A DNA stretch of 44,452 nt from Bigelowiella natans CCMP2755 (Eukaryota; Cercozoa; Chlorarachniophyceae). Made by a program: the position numbers and the translations under genes. Below, one piece after another: positions 1-12,049 of this stretch; positions within the stretch are counted from its first letter, which is position 1, and every line of letters starts with the position of its first letter. The stretch is taken from contig ADNK01002807.1 in assembly GCA_000320545.1 (NCBI GenBank), positions 60,001 through 104,452 of the forward strand, read 5' to 3'. The notes below the pieces were generated by a model that saw only the letters and a program-made list of their open reading frames with translations, had not been told where the DNA came from and did not search any database.

Positions 1-475
1 CTTCAGCCTTTCTTCCAGTGATTGTTTCTAAAGCTTTCACCCAACAACTGCATGCATTATAGAGAAAGGAATACAAGAAGAAGATGATGAAGGAGCAGGA
101 AGGATGCAGTATTGATAATGAAAAGGGAACAGATATATAAGGTGCTACTGCTCAGGAACCTACTAATATAACAACATTTGTTCCCTCTTCTTGTTCTTCC
201 TCTAAAGCTATTACTTTCCAATCCATAAATATAATAGACGAATACAAACAAACTTACCATCGATTTTGCTCTGATCCACATGCTAAATAATACTTCTTTT
301 GAACTGAAAGAGGCCGAAGAGAAAATACGTATCTAGCAGCACACAACAACCCATTATCATGATAATTGTTGTTGTTGTTGTTGTTGTTGTTGGTAAAATA
401 GTTAGTTCATGCATTCAATCATCATTCTGGATTATTATTATTATAATTAGTATACTCGGTAGTATACTTCTTCTT

Positions 476-507
<32 letters not shown>

Positions 508-529
508 TGTTACGACTAACACAGAGTAC

Positions 530-567
<38 letters not shown>

Positions 568-575
568 GCCGCATA

Positions 576-608
<33 letters not shown>

Positions 609-894
609 GCGAGTAGTACTTACTTTTTATCGACAGCCGATCGATGTTCCAACTTAATAGTTGCTCCTACTAATGGCACCTAAAGAAGTAAGTTACGAGG
701 GAGATGATGATCAGCATAACGATGATGATGATGATAATGATGATGATAATCGTTATATATCGTTCGTTTATAGTAGCCTATGTATGAATAAGTGACTTAT
801 ACCCCCCTAAATACACTACTACTACTACAACTACTACAACTACTACTACTACTACTACTACTACTACACTACTACTACATCTACTACTACTACA

Positions 895-926
<32 letters not shown>

Positions 927-2902
927 CGAGTTTCTAGGCTTGAGACTGCGGTCCTTCTCTAAAAACCTTCATTGGGAAAAATTATCATCATGTTTCTTTG
1001 AGAGGGAGGGGAGGCAAGACAACAAGGATGAACCCCCAAAATAATAAGATAAGAGCGCCATAACAAGCCAAGAGGAACTTCACAATAGAATGAAAGAGAA
1101 TATACTACAACATATTGTTCATCAAAATGCGGATTATATTCACTGAAGCTTCTCTTTTCCTTCTTCTTCTTCTTCTTCCTCTTCTTCTACTTCTTTATCA
1201 TCCATCTCTATACTAATTCCTCTTCTTCTTCTTCTTCTTCTTTTTTGACTGGCTTTGTAGCTAATCAATTAATCTCATAATATGTAATTACGAACTTATT
1301 CTTTTATTTTAAGAGAGGGAATTTATTATCATCATCATCCTCTTTTGTATTAGTTGTATTGATTGTTTTAAAAAAGGAAAGCGATTGTCAGGTTATCTCC
1401 TCATTGACTAGTTTCCATTTACCACCGCATTTCTTTCTTCGTGAGAACACAGTAGCTTATTGTTTGTTCATTCATTACAATGGAGGGGTAGTAGTAGTAG
1501 TAGAAGAAGAAGAAGAAGAAGAAGAAGAAGAAGAGGGTAAGGTAAAATCAACCAAAAAAAAGAAACGTTAAGGGAAGTGGATAGGGATTCAGCAGTCTTG
1601 ATTGGGTGTTTGAATATCTGCTTTCCTTGTTGTTGTTGTTGTTGTTCTTCTTCTTCTTCTTCTTCTCCTTTTATCTCCTCACTCATTGACTCAGTCACTC
1701 TCACAACAAACAAAGAACACAGTAGTAATAATGCCATTCATAAGCATTATTACACGTACTAATCCCTCCCTCCCCCTCCCAACTATCAACCTACTACTAC
1801 TACCGTTTCTGCCACTCTTTTACCACAATGCCAGAGACTTTCAGTAGGAATCTAATCGGTGAGAAATAATATACAAGTCATTATCATCGTTTACTGAGTA
1901 GTATCAAATTGAAAAACAATATACCCATTGTTATCATCCCCAAATCCAAACATCATCATCATCACTATCATCATCCTTCCTCACCATCATTTGTTGATTG
2001 ACAACGAGCACCACCAGGGTACTACGATAGTAGTAGTAGTTGTAGTAGTAGTAGTAGTAGTAGTTGGCTCTATCATCATATCCATGCTTCTACTGCCACT
2101 ATTTCCTACTACTACGAACATCATCACCATCATCTTGACTTCTACTACTAGTACCACAGCTGTTGGTGAATACTACTTCTTCTTCTTCTTCTACTACTAC
2201 TACTACTACCTACCCTTCATGGATGGAGTGAGGGTCCATCTTACTTTGCATCCCTTGGGAGGATGAAGAATTCTTTGTGGGTTAGTTAGTAGTGAGTATG
2301 ATGATGGGGAGGATCTCACGATTATGAAATGAGAGAAGACCCATACCAACCAACCAACCAATTAAATGTATTAAATAACAACCCAACAGTCTATCTAATG
2401 CTACTACTTATTCTATCATACTTCTCTTACCCCTTCTTGGTCTATAAAAGATGCTCCGAAAGCACGGAGCTGAATTGTGATCATTATATTATCAAGATAT
2501 TAAATGTCAAAAATAAAATTTAAAGACACGCACATGCGTGTGTCATCATATGTGTGTATCTATATATAGTATACACATATATTCATTTATATTCATTGAT
2601 TTTAGAGTTAGTATTCACATTAATAATTCAAAAGGAGTGGGGGCACACTAGTGTGAGTTATTCTCACTACCGCATTAATCATATTCTCCAGCCCTTGAGC
2701 ACTTTCTGCTGAAAGTATGTACCTGTTTTGCCGCCCCCCAAGTGAAGAAGAAATGAATTTGAAATAAAAGGAGTGTGAGATATCAATCAGGAGAGAGAAA
2801 GGTTGAATAGAGAAGACTAAAGGGAGGGAGGGAGGGAGGGAGGGAGGGAGGGGGGAACTTGAAAATATGGAGAATTTTTTGTTTGTGCGCGCGCGCGCGC
2901 GC

Positions 2903-2935
<33 letters not shown>

Positions 2936-3161
2936 GCCAGTATCTTTTTATGTTGGTCTTTCTCTCTTCTATGTTCTTTCTTATCATCATCGTTGTTTGG
3001 TTGGCCACTGACTCTCTTTTTTCTCCACTTGGTTGCACGCCAAATGCAAAGGACTTGTTGTATTTGCTATTCGGAATGTGTCGAATGTGTGCCCCTGGAT
3101 GGTAAAGGTGGAGGGTCACATCGATTATCATACGCACGCACACACTCACACACATATATGC

Positions 3162-3204
<43 letters not shown>

Positions 3205-3737
3205 AGAGAGAATAATTTTATTGGAGCGTTCGAAGCCATTCCTCAATATCGATGAATTTACCTTTAACGATAATACATCCTCGCGGTTCACCATAGCTTG
3301 TGTCCTCTTGCGACACTGCAATGAGTACGTGCATGATGATCATTGTACAAGCTAAAATGATTTTATCTTTTGTGGCTCATTCATTGTACAAGCTAAAATG
3401 ATTTTATCTTTTGTGGCTCATTCATTTATTCTAACCGAAATATTGCAGTTGGCCCGTGGTTGCATCTATTATAAAATATCGTCGTTTCCAGGTCTTCATA
3501 AAACCACCCATTTTCTGCATATATCCCTTTGCTTCCGCTGCCAAAGTCTGCTTCCTCCGCATCATCTTGCTCCAGTAGTAAGTAGTAGTAGTGCTAGAAG
3601 AAGACTTCTTACTTCTTTCTTTTATGTCCCTCTGTGATTATCAGAGAACTTCTCATCAAATAAGCACATAACAACGGTGCCAACAACCAACACCGATTGG
3701 ATCTTGTGCGTGCGTGCGTGCCTGCATTTACCACCCT

Positions 3738-3793
<56 letters not shown>

Positions 3794-4204
3794 AAATACC
3801 CATTAATCTTCTACTCTAATTATTTCTGAAATAAAAAAAAATCTCAAATCGCTTGTTTTTGTAGAGCTCCGAAAGGATCAACATTGAATTCTCTTCAGTT
3901 GCTAACTCTCCCCACCCCGTTCGAATTCGTGGAACGCCTGTGACGTACAGAATCTCGGTAGCCAGCTGGATGATTACCTAATAAAAAACACAAAAAGATC
4001 ACCAAAAGGGTTGTCGGAGTAGGATAAAGTCGTGGGATTTCAATTGTAAAATAGTTAGAAAACAAAATATGCGATAAATAACTAAAGAGGAACGAATAGC
4101 AACACCAACAATAACAACAATTTCTTTCGAATAACTTCTTACACGGACCCGGACCCACCCACCCTTCCGTCTTTGAAGCATAGCTCCACTCGTATTGTGC
4201 ACAT
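1..4204 (-). CDS. PH-domain protein (partial, C-terminus off the left edge)
   Basis: A pleckstrin-homology (PH) domain, expected to bind phosphoinositides or proteins at membranes. Exons seen: 4204-4143, 3593-3436, 3315-3262, then after a repeat-filled gap of about 2.9 kb, 332-258 and 47 to the edge. The exon at 3593-3436 carries the typical PH start, GYMQKMGGFMKTWKRRYF followed by LQYF. The next encodes EPRGCIIVK. The one at 332-258 gives YVFSLRP and YYLACGSEQNR, and the last gives CWVKALE, the closing PH helix with its invariant Trp. The first four exons have clean GT/AG ends. Phases do not match between 3262 and 332, so at least one small exon remains unfound. The ATG at 4204 is tentative: exon 1 (MCTIRVELCFKDGR) joins in phase by a GTAAGA donor. 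An alternative second exon near 3977 also reads well. The PH call is solid; the gene's full architecture is unknown. Confidence 0.72.
350..3240. repeat. Dense microsatellite cluster inside the PH-gene intron
   Basis: Many simple repeats follow one another: GTT at 366-391, CAT at 480-508, CA at 534-562, CTA at 577-607, GAT near 720-750, a long broken TAC tract at 815-926, TTC tracts at 1155-1245, GAA at 1504-1532, TTG/TTC at 1629-1667, TAG at 2030-2063, and TTC/TAC at 2176-2208. These are followed by a GGGA tract at 2820-2852, then GC joined to GT at 2886-2935, and a GA tract at 3168-3201. Long open frames here are homopolymer translations, not genes. Apart from a missing PH exon, I see nothing else in this stretch. 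Confidence 0.9.
3341..3424. repeat. 41-base tandem duplication
   Basis: A unit beginning CATTGTACAAGCTAAAATG at 3341 is repeated perfectly from 3382. It lies in the short intron between two PH-gene exons. Confidence 0.9.
3740..3789. repeat. CT dinucleotide microsatellite
   Basis: About 25 CT units in the first intron of the PH gene. Confidence 0.95.
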
Positions 4205-4276
4205 CTCGCTCTTCACCTCTTCAATCCGCTGCCTGCTCTCTCAATCTGGCCGAATCTGGGGACAGTCCTATCGGCG
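4205..4276. promoter_or_regulatory. Short divergent promoter between PH gene and TMEM147
   Basis: Only 72 bases separate the proposed start codons of the minus-strand PH gene (4204) and plus-strand TMEM147 (4277). The two genes must share a promoter or have very short leaders. No TATA box is evident. The inference depends on both start choices, and the PH start is the weaker of the two. Confidence 0.35.
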
Positions 4277-6420
4277 ATGACGCTGCTGCACCTTGTCAAC
4301 TGTTTGCTTCTCACATATGCCCCGTACCTATCCTCAAGCGACACACAGAAAAGAATAGTTCCTAACTGACCCTCAATTTTAATTTTCGATTTCAATTATT
4401 GAGCAGGTTCGAAAACATTGCATTTTTCAATGTGGGTTATTATGTGTGTTACTTCTTCTTATCAGATACGTAATCATCTATCGCTCAACGGAGCTGTAAG
4501 TTTTTAGATTTTTCACATTTCTATCCAATCATATTCTATAGTTGTAACTTAATAGTTCTTATATTTCGAATTAATCGTTTCTATATGGCCCACACATATC
4601 ATCTCTAACCGACCAACCATATTCTCTCCAGCGACGACACGTACACACTCCTCCCGCATGAATCTCACAACCACGCATATGATGAAAAACAACCTTTCAG
4701 TTCGGATGAGAATCTCTTCTCTCACAACCACGCATATGATGAAAAACAACATTTCAGTTCGGATGAGAGTCTCTTTGGCTCATGCGTGATGGCGGGTGTT
4801 TTCTTTATAACAACACAGTTGGTTAAGGTAATGAATGATGGGGATGATATGATTATTATTAATGTTTTCCAATAAACATTGGCAATTTAGTGAGGATGTT
4901 GTTGAAGTAAAACAACTGAACAAAGATTAAAAACTGACTTTGTTTTAGTTTTGTAGGATCTATACATGTTTACTGTAGATATAATCTTGATAGTTGAGAT
5001 GAACATGTACCCCATTCATAGACATTCATACTTGCAACGTTCATGATAATACCGGAAGAAACCGAAGTGCATAGTTTGGCCGCGGTAAGGAAATTCATGT
5101 TGGTTTTCTAAAATAAATAATGAATTGCGTGACACTTCTCAAAATATTATAGAACTACTTATTACTACGTTACATAATACTTAAAATGCACAAATACACC
5201 ATTGCAGGTGTAGACAAATGATATATCATGCGTCGTCCATATGTAAATAAGGTTCCTGTTATCTTGGTGAATATGCTGGATTATCTCGCAATCTACATGA
5301 TGCATGGATGGCTGCAGAAGAAGGCAAAACCAAACCATCTGCGAATTCTTGCTGTCGCATTGGGTTGTTCCTCTAACCCATCATCACCATCATGATCATC
5401 ATCATAACAAAAAAGTGTTCACTTGTAACTGTGCTAAGATGATATGTATTTCTTCTAGGTTGGGCGGGGGCAGAAGCTATAGTGCACTACCTGATTCCCC
5501 TTTGGATCGGAGCGCGCGATATTGAATTCTCTTGGGAATATATTGAAATGGGCCTTCTATCCAACATCAACATAGTATGTTTCTTTGTAGCCTCTGCGTG
5601 CCCCCTCTATTGTAACAAGCAGTTTTATCATCACCGACTATTTTTTCATTCAAATCTAAGTTTCTATTCTATTTGTATTGTTATCATCACCGACTATTTT
5701 TGCATTCCAATCTGAGTTTCTATTCTATTGGTATTGTTATCATCACCGACTATTTTTGCATTCCAATCTGAGTTTCTATTCTATTTGTATTGTTATCATC
5801 ACCGACTATTTTTGCATTCCAATCTGAGTTTCTATTCTATTTGTATTGTTAACAGTAATTGTGGTTGTAGTAGTAAGTAATAAGTAGTAGTAGTAGTAGT
5901 AGTAGTTGTAGTAGTGTATGAATAGTAAACTTGCTCTATCTCCTTGACTATTATTTCCTAGTTACAGCCACCTCTCATCATCAGTGTTTTCTTAATTCCG
6001 TATATATAGTTGTTGCACTTATCGGCGAGCACAGCTGTTTGGCTCGGAATGCGAAATGACCTTGGACCCCTTGGCATGAGTGTCGTCGCCATTACATGCA
6101 CCGGCCAGCTTATTCTTTCAGCTTTCGGAAAGTAAGCTTTCGAATTTTCAATAAATAATAAACTACTATATCTATTACTCCATTGAAGGGAAGATAACTT
6201 TGGAACCAATGACGTTTTGCTGAGTGTTTTCATATAAAATATGACGACATTCAATATTGTAATCAGCCACATGAAAAAGTCTTTGGCCCTAGGCTTTTCA
6301 TCATGTTCCGTTCTTGGTATGCATTTTACGATCGCAATTAGTTTGTTCGCATTGGTGGGTATCAACTACACTATTTACACTAAACGGACGGAAACAACAA
6401 ATTCTCAACAAAGATGGTGA
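4277..6420 (+). CDS. TMEM147: TMEM147, ER multipass-translocon subunit
   Basis: TMEM147 is a seven-helix ER protein that pairs with Nicalin and NOMO (the BOS complex) at the Sec61 translocon during insertion of multi-pass proteins. Eight exons keep phase throughout: 4277-4323, 4466-4495, 4632-4827, 5022-5084, 5252-5363, 5459-5574, 6010-6131 and 6267-6420, giving 279 residues (human about 224). The start [16 protein letters not shown] matches the family's N-terminus closely. The most diagnostic stretch is in exon 6: [20 protein letters not shown], then [18 protein letters not shown]. Exon 8 supplies the last helix and a short polar tail. The extra length comes mainly from exon 3, where a 19-residue segment ([10 protein letters not shown], then FSSDE) is tandemly duplicated in the loop after the first helix. 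Intron 6 holds a 56-base tandem repeat. The nearest upstream gene is divergent. Identification is firm. Confidence 0.92.
4664..4777 (+). repeat. 57-base in-frame tandem duplication in TMEM147 exon 3
   Basis: Two copies, starting at 4664 and 4721 with CTCACAACCACGCATATGAT, differ at only a few bases. The period is 57 bases (19 codons), so the reading frame is kept. Confidence 0.93.
5622..5850. repeat. 56-base minisatellite in TMEM147 intron 6
   Basis: About four copies of a unit starting GTTATCATCACCGAC (positions 5680, 5736 and 5792, plus a diverged first copy near 5624). It is followed by a TAG microsatellite at 5880-5907. The repeat is entirely intronic. Confidence 0.93.
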
Positions 6421-6469
6421 TGTTTATTAATGGGTAACAATCCGGGTGTTTGCTAACACGTGATAACTA

Positions 6470-7165
6470 CCAAATATAATGTTCCAGCATGGTGTGATGT
6501 GCGTGCACAATCTAGATGTCTATGTGTCACTCCATATGCGGACTATGCGGTGTACGTGTGCATAATACCAAACGCGCCACAGAAAGAGTGCAAGATGTGA
6601 TCATGACTGCCTCATTGTAATCTACTACTAATGTTCCTGAACAATGCTAGTATGTTCACATACTACCGCGCAGAATGTCTTCTCTAGTTCTCATCATGCA
6701 CTGCTGTGTAGCGTTTCATGTCACTTGCGTTTTTTAGCATAGCCCAAATGCGTGCGAGGCCTGCACGTCTAGACGTGCACATTTACACATTGTTAAATTG
6801 TGGCGCGCACACATCACATATCTAGACACGTGCCGCATGCTACTGTGTGTGGACCTCACCGCCCCTCATCACATTTCTGTCACTATGTCGGCACTAGTCG
6901 CAGGCAGTACTAGAGTAGCGAATTTGCGAAAATGCGCAACACATGAAAATTTGTCCACTGACGACCCACTGCTGAACTAAATTGCTAGAATGACATGGTA
7001 AAAATGACAGGCACATCACATGCCTTTTGTAAAAACAATTTTTGTCAAAAATGACACAGCTAAAATCCACAGCAGAGCATCGCGCCATCGCTACATTTTG
7101 AATTCTAGCTTCAGTGTGCGCCTCACTCATCGCTAATGCAACATATCTAGACATACAGAATAGCA
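6470..7165. other. CTAG/TGCA-rich island 1, between convergent 3' ends
   Basis: This non-coding stretch fills the gap between the TMEM147 stop (6420) and the FkbM-gene stop (7252). It is crowded with TCTAGA, CTAG, TGCA, GCATGC and ACGTG words, for example the palindromic ACGTCTAGACGT near 6766. No exon-like signal was found on either strand. Similar islands recur at five other places in the window. Confidence 0.55.
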
Positions 7166-7251
7166 GTGGATGCCGTTAATCATTGCTTTTACCATGCATG
7201 TACGCCATGTACTGTACGCCACCAAACAAGAATGTATCATAGGTTCCAATA

Positions 7252-8759
7252 TCAATCATGCACGTTGATATTTGGCATTTCATTTGCTGAACTGTCTAGG
7301 TTCGTCGTACGTTGGCAAAAGACGATGGCATCCGTGTGCCAAGGCCATTCGTCATGGTTGTCCCAGCCCTCATCATTGTACCATATCCTGTCGAAATGTA
7401 GACGTAATACCTCAAGTGTCTTCCAAAACTCTCCCATGTTCCGTCGCTTCGTAAAACTATATTCGAACACGAGCTTCTGCACTCCATACCATTCCTGTTT
7501 ATTTGTTGAGATTCATCATTATTATCATCCACCGTGTAATGAGACCTAAACATATATCATTTTTCTTCATGGCGTTAGATGTGCTCTATACCTTCATGTT
7601 CTTCAGAATATCAAGTTCTGCGCCTTCACAATCCATTTTCACATAAGATATTTGCATCTCTCTTCCGGTAGCTGCAGCTTGAGCATTTTTTGATAGGATG
7701 CTTTGTAGACTATGGGTAGTCACATTGAATACGGAAAGATTGCCTTTATAGAATGGTACATATTTTCATCGTAATCGCCCTCACTAAGTGACAAACATAT
7801 TATGATGACCTCTATAGTGCGTATGTTGCCGAAGACTGTGACGCCAAGTATTGTGTATACCCTGGAAGTCCTTGCCTACCACAAGCTCAGCAGCAGCAGT
7901 ATTAGTTTCAACCACTGCAGCCTCGCGCAAATCAACGGAAAGATTCTGAGTATTACGACGATACATATCCGCATTCTCTGGGTGAGGCTCATAACCGATA
8001 ACATGCGAAGCCCCGTTGAGTAAAGCGTACAGTGCAAACACCTGCAGATCGATCGTTAGATTTACAGGCAGGGCGACAAAATATTGATTATAATCAACCC
8101 AGCTTAATAGGATAAGGGGAGAGCTACGAAAATAACAAGGCAAGTGACCCCGATGTGCCCGCCGATATCAAGCACGACACTTCCATCTATATCCATATCG
8201 ATCGCTGCGTCTGGGTGGGGACAGTAGGCAGCTCTGGACTTGTTGAGACGGTCACAGCCAAAAACTTCGACAATCACGTTAGCATCTGTGGATATACGAA
8301 TTATTTCCGAAAATAAGCATGTATCTACCAGTACAGTCAATGCCTGTTCTACTAATTTAATTTGTGGGACATACGACCATTGGACATATTCCTCCAGCAG
8401 AAGTTTCGCCTCATTTCTTTTGGTATTTTGCTTTCAACAACCGCTGCTGCGCATTCCGATATTAAGGCGGCTTTGTCTGCATAACTTACTCGCTCCCGAG
8501 TTTTTTTGGCACTCCCCTTCCGACCATTGGTATCGGTGGGTGGGGGGTATTCGGTTAGTTGTTTCTTCCTTCTCCTCCTCCTCCTCCTCATCGTCGCTTC
8601 CACTTTCCACAGTCTGGACCGCTCGTAGGGATCCGTCGAGACGAGGATAGGTCGTCGGCAGTAGTGTGTTATGGTATACAGTCTACTGCGTGTGGAGGGG
8701 GGTATTGAGAGGAAAGCAAAGCTCACAATTGCCACAAGTGACGCAAATCCCAATGCCAT
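7252..8759 (-). CDS. FkbM-type SAM-dependent methyltransferase with N-terminal membrane anchor
   Basis: FkbM-family enzymes transfer a methyl group from S-adenosylmethionine to small molecules or sugars; the substrate here is unknown. Five exons keep phase: 8759-8490, 8430-8149, 8041-7810, 7743-7592 and 7494-7252, coding for 392 residues. Residues 1-20 (MALGFASLVAIVSFAFLSIP) look like a signal anchor. They are followed by a basic, low-complexity stem with an Arg tract. The catalytic fold shows motif I VVLDIGGHIG (about 175-184), the acidic-loop motif GYEPHPEN (200-207) and the family signature KMDCEGAELDIL (297-308), then KLVFEYSF and a closing DAIVFC. An N-anchor, stem and C-terminal catalytic domain suggest a Golgi or ER lumenal enzyme. 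The donor of exon 3 (GTCATC) is weak. An upstream in-frame stop supports the ATG at 8759. Confidence 0.87.
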
Positions 8760-9231
8760 CACTAGATTTTCTAGTTATGGGTTCTCCTCCTCCTCCTCCT
8801 CCATTGCTCCGTTACAGATGTCCTTATTTTGTTCTTCTCCATGTATGCATGTGCACATCATCATTACATGTGTTGTGTAGCACTATGAGTATTATTACTA
8901 GATCTACGACTACTTTCCTACTACTACCACTGTGTTTCGCCTGCTCGTATTTGTTTTATTAATTATTGTAGATCTACTTCATGCTGCATTGCTGGCCTGC
9001 GTCAAAGTATAACGGTTGAGTTTAGACTAATTTGGCAAATTTATGTATTTTTTTGTAGATTTTTGTAGATGATGATTGTCGCTCAGTAAGAAAGCAGTCA
9101 GATTATCATCATCATCATCATCATTATCGGCAGATGCATAGTAGATCGAAATCATCATCCCGCCGCTGAACCGAAGACAGACGACAGCACCGCGAGTTTG
9201 CCCTCCCCTCGGACTCTTTGCTTCCCCTACC
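8760..9231. other. Spacer between divergent FkbM and DHHC genes
   Basis: Contains a TCC tract at 8785-8801, a CAT/ATC tract at 9103-9125, and otherwise no recognisable signal. One or both promoters must lie here if the DHHC start at 9232 is right. Confidence 0.4.
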
Positions 9232-11296
9232 ATGGGAGGAGCAGGCGAAAAGCTAATGACCTTGTTGGTGGTGTTAATGGTAGAAAGGATCTCATCATCA
9301 TCTTTTTTACAAGAAACTTCTTCATCGGGTGGAGGGGCAGCAAGGGCAGTCAGTGGTGTAGAAAATGGCCCCCCGTCCAACGGCGGCATTCACCACTATC
9401 ATTCTGGCTTCTCTTTCAACCTTGAGATGAATCAACCAAAACGCTGCTCAGGGCCCTATCAACATCAATTCTGCATAGAGTTAGTCACTTATCTCTTTAT
9501 CTCCCTCCCCTCCCCCCCCCCCCCCCCCCTTCCTCTTCTTCCCTTTCTCTCTGCCCCCCTGAGCTGCTGGTTGCTGTATACCAGGCTGAACCGAGAGGGT
9601 AAAACACAAGACTTACGCAGAAGAAACGAAGGGATTATCTGGAGTAACACAGCAGGTGTATACCGCTTTCGCAACAGCAAGGAGCAACTTAGTGATAACC
9701 GCCGCTGTCAGAGTTATAACAAAGGTGCTGTGCTTTTGGATGGAGATAGAGGCACTGCTAATAGGCGCACCACCGCTACACTGATAAGGAGTCCTCCTCA
9801 CGAGTCTACTACTTCACTTATTGGGGGGGGGGTCTGGGGCTGGTGTGGTCGTGAGGAGGCAGAAGAGGGTGAAGGAAATAAACAAACTCTTCGCAATCAA
9901 AATCACCACCGCAGCGACGAAGGTAACAGCACTATGCGCGACAAAAGCCGTGCTCGATCCCTTTCAAAACGCCGCCGTAGAATTCTTTTCGAGACATCGA
10001 AAGATAGCACTGCACCTACTACTACTACTACAAATGACGATTCCCGACGAACAGCAAAGAAAGTGACGGACGACATCATCATGGGGGGGCAAAATCCTGT
10101 GGCACAAGCAGCATCGTCGCCGTCATCATCATCCTCTATTGCCTCCTCCTTCTCCCCACCACCTATGTGCTCCTCTGCTAATGAGCGATCACCCTATTGG
10201 TTATCGAGATCGAATGGACGATGGAGTTTCCTCGGCATCAACCAACATGCATGGCTTGTCTGGAGTCTCAATGCCTTTGCACTTGCACTCATGCGTCGTA
10301 GAGTGAGTCATCTAATAAAATAGAGAGAAAAAAGGAGAAACAAGAGAAATGGGGGGGGGGGGGGGGGGGAGTCAGGTGTTCGAAGATAATTTTTCACAGT
10401 GCATTCCGCGTTATTAGAAGTCAAGCACAGCAGAACACAAGAGTGGGTTTTGCAGCAGCAATCATCCATCCTTCGGAGTCTCTACCAATTTTTGGTTGCA
10501 ATGTTACTTTTGTCCCTACCCAAAGGGCCATTATGTTTTTTTTCTGGTCTTTTTTCTGTAAATCTAAACGTTCGAAACATACACACAATTAGATGATGAT
10601 GAGGATGCTCTCAGGGTTTATCATCATAGATGTTAACAATTTCTTTTTTCTTTAATTTCCCATTGGGCGTGTCTCCTCATACAGATGTTCAGAAAGGATG
10701 TGTCACAGCGTTTTGGCAAAATATTCTGCTCTATGTTCGCGTATTCTCTTTTCTTGCACCTCAAGACAATGTTCACAGATCCTGTATTATACAATAACTG
10801 ACATACCGACACATCAAGGAATAACATTAATAAGTAGAAAAAGAAGACTGCTGATTTTATAGTTCAGAACAAGGGGTATAATAAGACACTAATTGATATT
10901 TTCGCTGTTGCTGGTGTCTCTCTGAATATTGATGCTGTCACACATAAAGCATAACAAACACCTTGCAAGTAGCTACGCACAACGCAACTATGAAGTACTT
11001 TCGTTATAAACTTCAGCACACATTCCTACCAACCTACAATTATGACCAAAATACTTTGGTTAGTTCGTTGATTTGTTCATTTCTACACATATTATAGGGT
11101 TCCGTGCCTTCAGACATCCAAGTATTGCCTACATCTCGATCTTCCAGATGCAGATACTGCAACCTTACCGTGGTAACTTCAATTCTAACACACATATAAT
11201 CTCATTCACAGCTAATTATAATGGTTGATAAGCCTTACGGACGAATCTACCATTGCAAGTTCTGTGGTCGCTGCATCAGGTATTACTTCTCCCCCC

Positions 11297-11340
<44 letters not shown>

Positions 11341-12011
11341 AATCTGTAGTGATGGTATAGTTTTCAGTGATACCAACCACTCATCATCGACGTCTTCGTC
11401 ATCAACATCATCATAATTGCTATCATTCTCATTGATAATTGTTGCTGGTTCTAACTAGTAAAATGGATCATCACTGCGTATTTCTCAACAACTGTATCGG
11501 AATGAGAAACCACAAGATATTTATGCAGTACCTCATCGTGACACTTATAGCTACTGGGATGTCCACATGTACGTTCTACCCATCCTCCCTACCATCCTCC
11601 CTTTCCCTATCCAAAAAGCCGAACCAATGAATATGATGGGGAGAGAGAGAGAGGGTATATTCAATCATTGTAGGATTGCTACATTATTTTCATTCGAGGC
11701 ATATTTCCCAATTTGTTTCTGCGAAGTTTAACGGTTGCTATGTCAACATAATCATCATAGCTTGCTCATAATCACTACTCTTCCTTGAACCATCACACAA
11801 CAGGGGCCTCGGGGATGAGTATTATTCGCAATACACTGCTAAAAAGATGTCTTATCGATCGCCCATTTGAGACCATCGCAGTACGATTTTTATCTCATAG
11901 TAGGAGTATATCATTAGAAAATAACTAGAAAATGAACTAGTTGTAGCATCAGTTGCGGCTGAATCAGCACAAAAGCACGGGGCACGTCGTCATTATCATA
12001 CTCGCATTCAC

Positions 12012-12049
<38 letters not shown>

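Noticed and set aside
359-2266. Long open frames made of poly-Val, poly-His, poly-Tyr or poly-Glu
   Set aside because: They are translations of trinucleotide microsatellites, open in several frames, without other protein features.
2817-3355. Overlapping frames on both strands with CVCV, ARAR and RERE tracts
   Set aside because: Produced by GT, GC and GA microsatellites; the real coding signal here is the 54-base PH exon at 3262-3315.
3816-3977. Minus-strand exon-like frame VIIQLATEILYVTGVPRIRTGWGEL (broken here: VIIQLATEILYV, then TGVPRIRTGWGEL)
   Set aside because: It reads well and could follow MCTIRVEL in phase as a separate small gene of 73 residues, but the stronger GTAAGA donor at 4143 links the first exon straight to the PH exon. 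Left as an alternative.
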